A stretch of DNA of 36,673 nt from an uncultured Aquimarina sp. GTDB lineage: Bacteria > Bacteroidota > Bacteroidia > Flavobacteriales > Flavobacteriaceae. The notes beneath the pieces were generated by a model, which saw nothing but the letters and a program-made list of their open reading frames with translations, was not told where the DNA came from and made no database searches. The stretch lies in assembly GCA_947498455.1 (NCBI GenBank), contig CANMKK010000040.1, forward strand, positions 1-36,673, given 5' to 3'. The position numbers and the translations under genes were made by a program. This document shows positions 25,664 to 32,881 of this stretch, piece after piece; within the stretch, counting starts at the first letter, position 1; each line of letters opens with the position of its first letter.

Positions 25664-26314
25664 ATGCAAAAAAAAACAAGGAAACTTCTTTACTTCTCAA
25701 TGCTGCTTTTTTTGTTACTTTCTTATAGAATAACATATGCTCAAGAAGAAAAATCCATATACCTTGTAGAAGATATCCAGAAGAAACGTACCATAATTTA
25801 TGTACAAAACGGTACAAATGAAGAGAAGAGTGTTTTTCTAAAAGTAAACCCTGTAGGATACCGTAAAAGCGCTCAAAGGCCAATTATCAAAAAAATTCCT
25901 GCAAACAGCAAACAAGAGATGATGATTCTCATCCCCTTAACAGACGTAGAATCATCATACACCTATAATCTTATTGTTAATGACGAATTAGAAACCATAG
26001 ATATAGATAGAAATAAAACCCCTAAGAAAGAAGCTCCTGTATCATCCATTCTAAAATCTGAGTTAATAATTTTCACTAAGAAACAATGTAGAAAATGTGA
26101 AATTCTTATTTCTAAGTTAAAACAGAAACATATAAAATTCAGGGAAGTAAATATTGACACTAAAAATCGATACCGGGATTATTTATGGAAGTTACTAGAC
26201 ACAGAAAATTACAATAAAAACACGATTGGAGTTCCTCTAATCGTTAAAAACGGAGAGCTAATATACCCAATTGATGACCTTAGCAAATTCATTGCATCCA
26301 TTACCTCTAACTAA
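25664..26314 (+). CDS. exported glutaredoxin-like protein
   Basis: 216-aa protein with a signal peptide (1-27, ending ITYAQ). Residues about 28-120 form a beta-rich domain of unknown type, and about 130-215 a glutaredoxin fold: ELIIFTKKQCRKCEIL with the redox pair C142/C145, FREVNIDTKN as second strand, and the cis-proline loop GVPLIVKNGELIYP. Exported glutaredoxins are unusual, as there is no glutathione system in most Bacteroidota periplasms. It probably acts as a thiol reductase or isomerase. It starts 80 nt after permease 2 and is followed by a terminator, so it is likely the last gene of the uptake operon, though an own promoter in the gap is possible. Confidence 0.82.
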   Translation: MQKKTRKLLYFSMLLFLLLSYRITYAQEEKSIYLVEDIQKKRTIIYVQNGTNEEKSVFLKVNPVGYRKSAQRPIIKKIPANSKQEMMILIPLTDVESSYTYNLIVNDELETIDIDRNKTPKKEAPVSSILKSELIIFTKKQCRKCEILISKLKQKHIKFREVNIDTKNRYRDYLWKLLDTENYNKNTIGVPLIVKNGELIYPIDDLSKFIASITSN

Positions 26315-26394
26315 AAAAATGAGTTTTTTGAACCTAGTTGATCAATATAATTAATTAAGACTGAACAAACTTTTTCTTACATTAAAACGTAAAA

Positions 26395-26428
26395 AAACTT
26401 CTTAACTACTGAAGTAGTTAAGAAGTTT
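26395..26428. terminator. bidirectional terminator after the metal-uptake operon
   Basis: AAACTTCTTAACTAC pairs perfectly with GTAGTTAAGAAGTTT around a TGAA loop, with A/T-runs on both sides. It lies between the convergent glutaredoxin-like and peptidase genes. Confidence 0.85.
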
Positions 26429-26456
26429 AATATCATCTATAAATAATTTTAATAGC

Positions 26457-27785
26457 TTATCTGGTACCCTTATGAATTACTTCTGATTGCGGTTTCTCAA
26501 TCTTTATAGACAACCATTTTTCTAAAGTAGAAACTAATCTTTCTTTTTCGCTATTATTCATATTCTTTATTCTCGCATTACCGTGATGTTTCCCTTCCAT
26601 AAAGAACCACTGAGAGTCTACCTTCTTATTTACCGGAACAGCTGTAGCCGACCAAGTATCAATTCCTCCATAGATATAAATAAACTTGTTCGCTTCGGAG
26701 TCTAGCCATTTGTTAATGTTTTTTAGAAGTTCGCCATTAAAAATTATTTCCTTAGAATAACTAGGGACAAATGTTGCATGAGGGTTTTTATTTGTCGGCA
26801 GTACTTTAAGATACTTTTTAAACTCTTTTGTTTTAAATCCATAATATCCCATTTCTTCAGCCGATTGATAATAGTGAGGTTCTAAATAATCAACTGTTTT
26901 ATCATCGTAAAAATGAATATCCGAAACAGAATTCATATACACAACCATATCTTCTACTGATGCATCTGCACTAGGAATCTTATCACAACTAGCTCCATAT
27001 TGCCAAAAAGAAAAAGGATATTCCAAAACAGCATATTCAAATGCTTTCTCTATAGGAATATACGTAAATTTAGATTTACGACCTTTACTATAAAACCTTA
27101 GTAAAGGCATTATTTCATCTCTATTTTCAAACAATCTAACCTGGAAGTCTTTTATCTTTTTTCGACAATCATCAGAACCTACTTTATCTAGAAAAGAATA
27201 AATTCTGGAGTCCTCAAAGCTTCTATTAATCGGAGCAACATACGGCACACTTACATCTATATCATTTGGATAAAAATACTTATAATATATTGTTGTAGCT
27301 CCTCCTTTACTAACACCTGTACTTAGCCATTTTTCCTTATAAATTTTACCAAAAAGATCTCTAATATGATGTAAATCTGCTGTTGCTTGTTTTAGATTTA
27401 GATATTTATAATCGAATGGTTTAGGTACACTCTCTCCAAAAAACCTATGCTCTACATCGATCTGATTTCCACTTATCAACTCCGTAAGCTCGTAAACTCT
27501 ATTCTTACTTCTGCGGTAACCTTCCGTGATTATAACCGTAGGTCTGTCATACCCTTTATGACTAAGAAATGCCCTTTGGTAAAAGAAACCTTTTGAAACA
27601 TCATCATGATCTATAGGCTGCTTTATTTTTAACTCATAAGTTGATTCAAAACCTTTAGCTGTTTCAATTTTACTAAAAATGACATCTGGCAACTCAAATA
27701 GTAAATTTTCCAGATTTTTGGTTTGTGCTTTTACAATTGTAACTACTCCTAACAAGAGTACCCCTACAAGAAATTGTTTTTTCAT
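26457..27785 (-). CDS. secreted S37/S28-like serine peptidase (tripeptidyl aminopeptidase type)
   Basis: 442-aa exported alpha/beta-hydrolase peptidase. Signal peptide 1-20 (ending VKA). The nucleophile elbow GVSKGG places the serine at S159. The charge-relay Asp is probably D376 (YGGIDTWSA) and His H400 or H401 (EGKHHG). The segment VEHRFFGES resembles the conserved EHR-GxS block of S28 prolyl carboxypeptidases; overall it fits the S37 family of Streptomyces PS-10 type. Expected activity is release of short peptides from the N-terminus of proteins or peptides in the periplasm or outside. It is a single-gene unit with a good promoter about 100 nt upstream. Confidence 0.85.
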   Translation of the reverse strand: MKKQFLVGVLLLGVVTIVKAQTKNLENLLFELPDVIFSKIETAKGFESTYELKIKQPIDHDDVSKGFFYQRAFLSHKGYDRPTVIITEGYRRSKNRVYELTELISGNQIDVEHRFFGESVPKPFDYKYLNLKQATADLHHIRDLFGKIYKEKWLSTGVSKGGATTIYYKYFYPNDIDVSVPYVAPINRSFEDSRIYSFLDKVGSDDCRKKIKDFQVRLFENRDEIMPLLRFYSKGRKSKFTYIPIEKAFEYAVLEYPFSFWQYGASCDKIPSADASVEDMVVYMNSVSDIHFYDDKTVDYLEPHYYQSAEEMGYYGFKTKEFKKYLKVLPTNKNPHATFVPSYSKEIIFNGELLKNINKWLDSEANKFIYIYGGIDTWSATAVPVNKKVDSQWFFMEGKHHGNARIKNMNNSEKERLVSTLEKWLSIKIEKPQSEVIHKGTR

Positions 27786-27889
27786 AATTGAACTAATATT
27801 TATTTCCTAATGATTTTATTTAAACCAGCAAAAGAAACTCTGTTTTACCCTTTAATTAAATAATTTATCATTTTACTTTTCTTCAATTG

Positions 27890-27919
27890 CAAATCTATAC
27901 ACTTAATTTTAATATACAA
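27890..27919 (-). promoter_or_regulatory. promoter of the S37/S28-like peptidase gene
   Basis: On the minus strand TTG (27919-27917), a 19-nt spacer and TAGATTTG (27897-27890): a full match to the Bacteroidota housekeeping consensus. Predicted leader about 100 nt. Confidence 0.65.
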
Positions 27920-27972
27920 TACCCTATAGATAAAATAGGTAGGTATCAAAAATTAAGGCAAAGATAATTCAT

Positions 27973-27999
27973 AAAAAAACCATAGCAATTTGCTATGGT
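27973..27999 (-). terminator. intrinsic terminator of the E2 acyltransferase gene
   Basis: On the minus strand ACCATAGCA pairs with TGCTATGGT around a 3-nt loop, followed by seven T. It lies 29 nt after the E2 stop codon. Confidence 0.88.
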
Positions 28000-28027
28000 C
28001 AATATATAATCTTATCACAATGATAGT

Positions 28028-29350
28028 TTAAATTTCGGTATTCACATCAAATGTCTCTAAATAATCCTTTACTCGTTGTACAAATTGCCCTCCCAAGGCT
28101 CCATTTACGACTCTATGATCATACGAGTGCGATAGAAACATCTTATAACGAATTCCTATAAAATCACCATCAGGTGTCTCAATCACTGCGGGTACCTTTC
28201 GTATAGCTCCTAATGCCAAGATAGCTACTTGCGGTTGATTAATAATCGGTGTTCCCATAATACTACCAAATGTCCCCACATTTGTTACTGTATATGTCCC
28301 TCCCTGAATATCATCTGGTTTCAACTTGTTATTCCTAGCTCTGGATGCCAAATCATTTACAGCTTTAGTCATACCAACTAAGTTTAGTTGATCTGCATTT
28401 TTTATAACCGGTACAATCAAATTACCATCGGGTAAAGCTGCTGCCATCCCTAGGTTAATATTCTTCTTTTTAATAATAGTATTTCCAGAAACAGATATAT
28501 TAATCATAGGAAAATCTTTTATAGCCTTAGCCACAGCTTCCATAAAAATCGGAGTGAATGTCAAGTTCTCTCCTTCCCTTTTCATAAAATCAGCCTTCAC
28601 TTTCTTTCTCCAGTTCCAAATATTTGTAACATCTGCTTCAATAAATGATTGTACATGTGCAGAAGTTTGTACAGATTCTACCATGTGATTTGCTACGAGT
28701 TTTCCCATTCGAGTCATCTCAATAATCTCATCTCCTCCAGACACAACCGAAACTTCTTTTACGATTTCATCTTTATGAACTGGTGTAGCGGCAGTTACTA
28801 TTTTCTCTTCTTTATCCTGAACTATCTGAGTTTCATTTTTAGAACTTTTACGATTTTCTATAAATTGTAAAATATCGTTTTTAGTAACCCTATTATCTTT
28901 CCCTGTTCCTGAAATACTTTCCAATTCTTCAACAGAAACCCCTTCTTCTGTAGCAATATTCCTAACCAGAGGTGAGTAAAACTTAGAAGTCCCTGAAGAA
29001 ATATTTTTATCTATAACTATGGTCTCCTTTACAGTTGCTATTTGATTTTCTATAGCAATAACCTCTTTTGAAACAGCTGTAGCTTCTGTTTGCTCAATTG
29101 CCTTACCTTCTTTAGTTTCAATAATCGCAAGTGTTTGCCCTACCTGAACAACATCATCTACCTCAAACAACTTCTCTATCAACACCCCTTCTACTTCACT
29201 AGGAACTTCACTATCTACTTTATCCGTAGCGATCTCTAAAACCGCATCATCCAATTCAATAACATCTCCTACTTCTTTTAACCAAGTTGTTATTGTTGCC
29301 TCTGCAACACTCTCACCCATCTTCGGAAGTTTAAGTTCAAAATTTGCCAT
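28028..29350 (-). CDS. 2-oxo acid dehydrogenase E2 component (dihydrolipoamide acyltransferase)
   Basis: 440-aa E2 core enzyme, most likely of a branched-chain or similar 2-oxo acid dehydrogenase. Single lipoyl domain (1-78) with the lipoylated lysine K44 in ATDKVDSE; peripheral subunit-binding domain at about 125-166 (SPLVRNIATEEGVSVEELESI); catalytic domain at about 207-436. The active-site motif reads SYDHRVVNGALG: histidine H412 is present, but the usual HxxxDG aspartate is N416. I believe this Asn variant is seen in related flavobacterial sequences, so it may not mean loss of activity. No E1 or E3 gene is adjacent. A -7-like box (TATTTTTG, minus strand 29405-29398) lies about 50 nt upstream, but I found no matching -33. 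Confidence 0.92.
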   Translation of the reverse strand: MANFELKLPKMGESVAEATITTWLKEVGDVIELDDAVLEIATDKVDSEVPSEVEGVLIEKLFEVDDVVQVGQTLAIIETKEGKAIEQTEATAVSKEVIAIENQIATVKETIVIDKNISSGTSKFYSPLVRNIATEEGVSVEELESISGTGKDNRVTKNDILQFIENRKSSKNETQIVQDKEEKIVTAATPVHKDEIVKEVSVVSGGDEIIEMTRMGKLVANHMVESVQTSAHVQSFIEADVTNIWNWRKKVKADFMKREGENLTFTPIFMEAVAKAIKDFPMINISVSGNTIIKKKNINLGMAAALPDGNLIVPVIKNADQLNLVGMTKAVNDLASRARNNKLKPDDIQGGTYTVTNVGTFGSIMGTPIINQPQVAILALGAIRKVPAVIETPDGDFIGIRYKMFLSHSYDHRVVNGALGGQFVQRVKDYLETFDVNTEI

Positions 29351-29440
29351 ATTCTTAATTAAAGATCTGTATTAGTACTGTTTTTTGCGAATTTACTCAA
29401 AAATATACTTTATAATTAATTTTCTTCTATTATTTTTTTC

Positions 29441-30568
29441 TTAAAAATTGATGACTTCTCCCTTGCCATCGCTAAAATTACTACCCAACATGTAATTACA
29501 TCCTGTAGGTCGAATCTTAAATGTAAGATTCAATCTCCTGAAGCGCTGCATCTCCTCGATAATCTTTCCATATGTTATATAATCATTATCAAAGATAAGC
29601 TCGATATTATTATCTCCCAAATCCTGAACTCTTTCTAATGGAATAACAGATACTTTCTTTTGTAATTCTTGTTCAATTTTTTTACCAAGCTTTAAGTTTT
29701 TAGAAATCATGTAATACGAATCTACGTTCCTCTTTTCTGTTTTATTATTCTCAAAAGACTTAATAATAGAAATTATATGTATTCCTAAAGAAACGACTAT
29801 ATCCAACAGCCAATTGCTTTTAAAATGCTTACGATAAAACATCCTCATAGCTCCATAAAATCTTTTAATATACTCAGCATTTCTATCTGTACTTTCTCCT
29901 TTATAATGAATTACTGAAATATTACCAATATAATAGTTCTGCAATCCTTTCTTTTTCATCTTATATGACAAATCAATATCCTCCCCATACATAAAGTAAT
30001 CTTCATCAAAACCATGCACTGATTGATATTCTTTTTTGGATACTAAAATAAAAGCTCCTACAAGAATATCCACATCCCCTATTCCGTCTTTGGGAATGTG
30101 ATCTGCATAGTAATTTTTCACCTTTCCGATTCTAACCTTAAAAAGTCTTCCAAAAGAAGTTAAGGGTGATGGTATATTACGTTTGCTTTCTGGATGAAAA
30201 TAACCCGTTCCGCTAATAAGTTGAGGGCCCAACATTCCAACATTAGGCAATTTCTCTAAAGTATGGAGCATTTTTACAAAGGTATCTTCACCGACAACTA
30301 TATCTGGATTAAGTATACATACATACTCTCCTTTTGCCAAATCAACCCCCTGATTATTAGCTTTTGCAAAACCCACATTACTTTTGTTTTCGATAAGTGT
30401 AATTTCTGGGAAGCGCTCTTTTACCATTGCGCAACTATCATCAGGAGAATCATTATCAATTACTATAATTTCTGCATCCAATGTATCTATAGCACTCTGT
30501 ACACTTCGTATACACAGCTCTAAAAAGTAACGAACATTATAATTGAGAATGACAATAGATAATTTCAG
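29441..30568 (-). CDS. glycosyltransferase family 2, apparent CTG start
   Basis: GT2 enzyme transferring a sugar from a nucleotide donor, probably for a surface glycan. The standard-codon start (TTG 30481) would remove the first beta-strand of the GT-A fold. Upstream in the same frame the sequence reads KLSIVILNYNVRYFLELC, the classic beginning of this family, and the codon in front of it is CTG at 30568-30566, where relatives have ATG. With that start the protein has 375 aa. Visible motifs: VIDNDSPDDS, NVGFAKANNQG, the NPD metal/nucleotide motif (D89), VGAFILV and the acceptor-side GEDIDLSYK. A hydrophobic segment (DIVVSLGIHIISII) may sit in the membrane. It lies 29 nt after recR and is probably co-transcribed. 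Confidence 0.85.
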   Translation of the reverse strand: MKLSIVILNYNVRYFLELCIRSVQSAIDTLDAEIIVIDNDSPDDSCAMVKERFPEITLIENKSNVGFAKANNQGVDLAKGEYVCILNPDIVVGEDTFVKMLHTLEKLPNVGMLGPQLISGTGYFHPESKRNIPSPLTSFGRLFKVRIGKVKNYYADHIPKDGIGDVDILVGAFILVSKKEYQSVHGFDEDYFMYGEDIDLSYKMKKKGLQNYYIGNISVIHYKGESTDRNAEYIKRFYGAMRMFYRKHFKSNWLLDIVVSLGIHIISIIKSFENNKTEKRNVDSYYMISKNLKLGKKIEQELQKKVSVIPLERVQDLGDNNIELIFDNDYITYGKIIEEMQRFRRLNLTFKIRPTGCNYMLGSNFSDGKGEVINF

Positions 30569-30597
30569 AAGATTATTTTTTAAGATTTAACATATCA

Positions 30598-31218
30598 TCA
30601 AGAACTCTTTAATGCATTTTCGAATGGAATCCGATTAATTATACTACGTCCCAGTGTAACTTCATCTGCATACTCCAATTCATCATTTACACCGATTCCT
30701 CTTGCTATTGTAGAAGTTTTTATAGCAACCTGTTTTAATTGTTTATAAATATAAAAATTAGTAGTATCGCCCTCCATTGTGGCACTAAGTGCAAAAATCA
30801 GCTCTTTGACTGAATCAGATTTTGCTTTTTCAATTAAGCTAAGTATATTCAGATTTTGTGGGCCAATCCCATCCATAGGACTTATTTTACCTCCTAAAAC
30901 GTGATACAAGCCTCTGTACTGACCTGTACTTTCAATAGCCATTACATCTCTTATATCTTCTACCACGCAAATCACATCCTGAATTCTATTAGGGTTACTG
31001 CAAATGTCACATATCTCTATATCACTTATACTATGGCATTTCTTACAGAACCTAATATCCTCACGCAACTGTCCTAAAGCTTTCACTAAATGTTGTGTTT
31101 GCGTTTCTGGTTGTCTTAGTAAATGTAATACCAGACGTAATGCCGTTCGTTTACCTATTCCAGGCAATTGAGACATTTCATATACTGCGTTTTCTAATAA
31201 TTTTGAAGAAAATTCCAT
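30598..31218 (-). CDS. recR: recombination mediator protein RecR
   Basis: 206-aa RecR, which with RecO helps load RecA on gapped DNA. N-terminal helix-hairpin-helix (LPGIGKRTALRLVLHLL, 18-34), the C4 zinc finger C58, C61, C70, C73, and a Toprim domain starting at VVEDIRDVMAIE (E87, D89). The C-terminal GRSIINRIPF end is typical. Length and all motifs are standard. It is the first gene of a leftward pair with the glycosyltransferase. Confidence 0.97.
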   Translation of the reverse strand: MEFSSKLLENAVYEMSQLPGIGKRTALRLVLHLLRQPETQTQHLVKALGQLREDIRFCKKCHSISDIEICDICSNPNRIQDVICVVEDIRDVMAIESTGQYRGLYHVLGGKISPMDGIGPQNLNILSLIEKAKSDSVKELIFALSATMEGDTTNFYIYKQLKQVAIKTSTIARGIGVNDELEYADEVTLGRSIINRIPFENALKSS

Positions 31219-31425
31219 AGCGATACAAATGTAATAGTTTTTGATTTAGAATATAAATTTTCGAGCATTTCGATTTTAACAATATTATAGTATATCTTAT
31301 CGAACATCCCACAAAAAAATAAGCTACTAATAATAAACGCCTTAACACCAAAAACATCTTAAAAAACCACTTTACGATCGAGAAACACAAATACTATTTA
31401 TTACTTTTACTTAAAAAGAAAAATC

Positions 31426-31590
31426 ATGTTAGATTCATTTTCTGAAGAAACTCAACTTATTTTAGTTGTCATTGGAATTGCAATTCTATTTGCTATTGTA
31501 ATGTGGAATTCTGGTAGAAATAAAAAAAAACTTTATCATAGAGTCAATAGAGATTTTAGAAATAATTATTTAAAAAAAAGAAAGAAATGA
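31426..31590 (+). CDS. small single-helix membrane protein (54 aa)
   Basis: 54 codons: acidic N-terminus (MLDSFSEETQ), one strong hydrophobic helix (LILVVIGIAILFAIVMW) and a very basic tail (NKKKLYHRVNRDFRNNYLKKRKK). The acidic-outside, basic-inside layout is what a genuine bitopic membrane protein shows. The stop codon overlaps the next start (ATGA). Function unknown. Confidence 0.6.
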   Translation: MLDSFSEETQLILVVIGIAILFAIVMWNSGRNKKKLYHRVNRDFRNNYLKKRKK

Positions 31591-31721
31591 CCATACATTG
31601 GTTATTGATAGCTATAATAATTGGAGCTTTTTTCGTTTATATCAATGTAAAAAAAGCAAAAAAAGATATCGCCAATTATAAAAAATACGATCAAAACACA
31701 CAACATGAAGATATACACTAA
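31587..31721 (+). CDS. small single-helix membrane protein (44 aa)
   Basis: 44 codons: N-terminal hydrophobic helix (HWLLIAIIIGAFFVYI) followed by a lysine-rich tail (NVKKAKKDIANYKKYDQ). Its start overlaps the stop of the preceding small gene by 4 nt (ATGA), and its last 17 nt overlap the start of the adenosyltransferase gene. The chain of overlaps argues that all three are translated from one mRNA. Function unknown. Confidence 0.6.
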   Translation: MTIHWLLIAIIIGAFFVYINVKKAKKDIANYKKYDQNTQHEDIH

Positions 31722-32280
31722 AACAGGGGACAAAGGCACCACTGCACTATTTGGCGGTACAAGAGTCCCTAAACACCATATACGAATTGACAGTTATGGT
31801 ACAGTCGATGAATTAAATTCTTATATAGGTTTGATCAGAGATCAAAAAATTAACGATTTAAATAAAAAAGTTTTAATAGACATTCAAGACAAATTATTTA
31901 CCGTCGGAGCAATTTTGGCAACAGATCCCGAAAAATCTATTTTAAAAAATGGGCAAAAAAGACTAAATATCCCCACTATATCCAAAGAAAACATCGAATT
32001 ATTAGAAAATGAGATTGATCTTATGAATGATTCACTACCTCCTATGACTCATTTTGTATTACCTGGGGGTCATCAAACCGTGTCATTCTGTCATATAGCT
32101 CGCTGTGTATGCAGAAGAGCGGAACGTTTGGCGACTGCCTTATACGATCTTGAACCTTTTGAGGAAACCACATTACAGTACTTAAACAGACTTTCTGACT
32201 ATCTATTTGTACTGGCACGGAAATTGTCATACGATTTGCAGGCAGATGAGATACAATGGATTCCTAAGAAAAATTCATAA
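31705..32280 (+). CDS. cob(I)alamin adenosyltransferase, PduO type
   Basis: 191-aa ATP:corrinoid adenosyltransferase that makes adenosylcobalamin. The N-terminal ATP-binding motif is TKTGDKGTT (5-13); DELN (35-38), the RCVCRRAERL block with R137, R138, E140 and R141, and NRLSD (161-165) are the conserved active-site elements of the PduO family. No other B12 genes are nearby, so it most likely serves B12 salvage for enzymes such as methylmalonyl-CoA mutase or ribonucleotide reductase encoded elsewhere. Its ATG lies inside the end of a small membrane-protein gene. Confidence 0.95.
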   Translation: MKIYTKTGDKGTTALFGGTRVPKHHIRIDSYGTVDELNSYIGLIRDQKINDLNKKVLIDIQDKLFTVGAILATDPEKSILKNGQKRLNIPTISKENIELLENEIDLMNDSLPPMTHFVLPGGHQTVSFCHIARCVCRRAERLATALYDLEPFEETTLQYLNRLSDYLFVLARKLSYDLQADEIQWIPKKNS

Positions 32281-32366
32281 TGACTCGATAAGCTTAAAAA
32301 TTATTAACATAAAAAAAGCAAAAAATCACGTTCTTATAATTATTGTTTAAATAATTAATTTTTTAC

Positions 32367-32396
32367 TTGACTTTTTAAACTAAAAATTTATTTTTG
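32367..32396 (+). promoter_or_regulatory. promoter of the DUF2795 gene
   Basis: TTG at 32367-32369, a 19-nt spacer and TATTTTTG at 32389-32396, a full match to the Bacteroidota consensus TTG-N19-TAnnTTTG. The transcript would start near 32403, about 17 nt before the ATG. Confidence 0.7.
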
Positions 32397-32419
32397 CAAA
32401 AAATTAAACCAGTAAGCAT

Positions 32420-32641
32420 ATGTATTGGACTTTAGAATTAGCATCTTATTTAAGTGATGCACCTTGGCCAGCAACCAAAGATGAGTTAATCGACTATGCA
32501 ATTCGTACAGGAGCGCCATTAGAGGTTGTAGAAAATCTACAATCAATCGAAGATGAAGGAGACTCGTATGATTCTATAGAAGAAATATGGCCAGATTATC
32601 CTACTGATGAAGATTATCTTTGGAATGAGGATGAATATTAA
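32420..32641 (+). CDS. DUF2795 family small acidic protein
   Basis: 73-aa protein, strongly acidic at the C-terminus. MYWTLELASYLSDAPWPATK followed by KDELIDYAIRTGAP and VVENLQSIEDEG matches the DUF2795 family as I know it from Bacteroidota, often found just upstream of secA. Two helices of a small helical domain are predicted, then an Asp/Glu/Trp/Tyr-rich tail (SIEEIWPDYPTDEDY). It has its own promoter and terminator, so it is made independently of secA. Function unknown. Confidence 0.88.
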   Translation: MYWTLELASYLSDAPWPATKDELIDYAIRTGAPLEVVENLQSIEDEGDSYDSIEEIWPDYPTDEDYLWNEDEY

Positions 32642-32662
32642 AAAAAATATTTAAATAGTATT

Positions 32663-32689
32663 AAAAGTCTCGCAAGAGGCTTTTTTTTT
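32663..32689 (+). terminator. intrinsic terminator of the DUF2795 gene
   Basis: AAAGTCTC, a GCAA tetraloop, GAGGCTTT (one G-T pair), then a run of nine T. It separates this gene from secA. Confidence 0.87.
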
Positions 32690-32881
32690 GCGTAAATTAC
32701 GCCACTTTTCAGGCCATTATAGAGCCTAAAAAGCATTGTATAATATCGTCATTAAGACACTGAGATTATAGCTGATTCCATAAAGTTGGATTCTAGTTTT
32801 GGATGTACCTTGATAAAAGCTTAATTAATTGATTTCAATTTTTGAAATTAAAATCTCATTAAAAACACACAACCATAGATT

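Noticed and set aside
29441..30481. Glycosyltransferase starting at TTG 30481
   Set aside because: It removes the first strand of the GT-A fold, which is clearly encoded upstream in frame.
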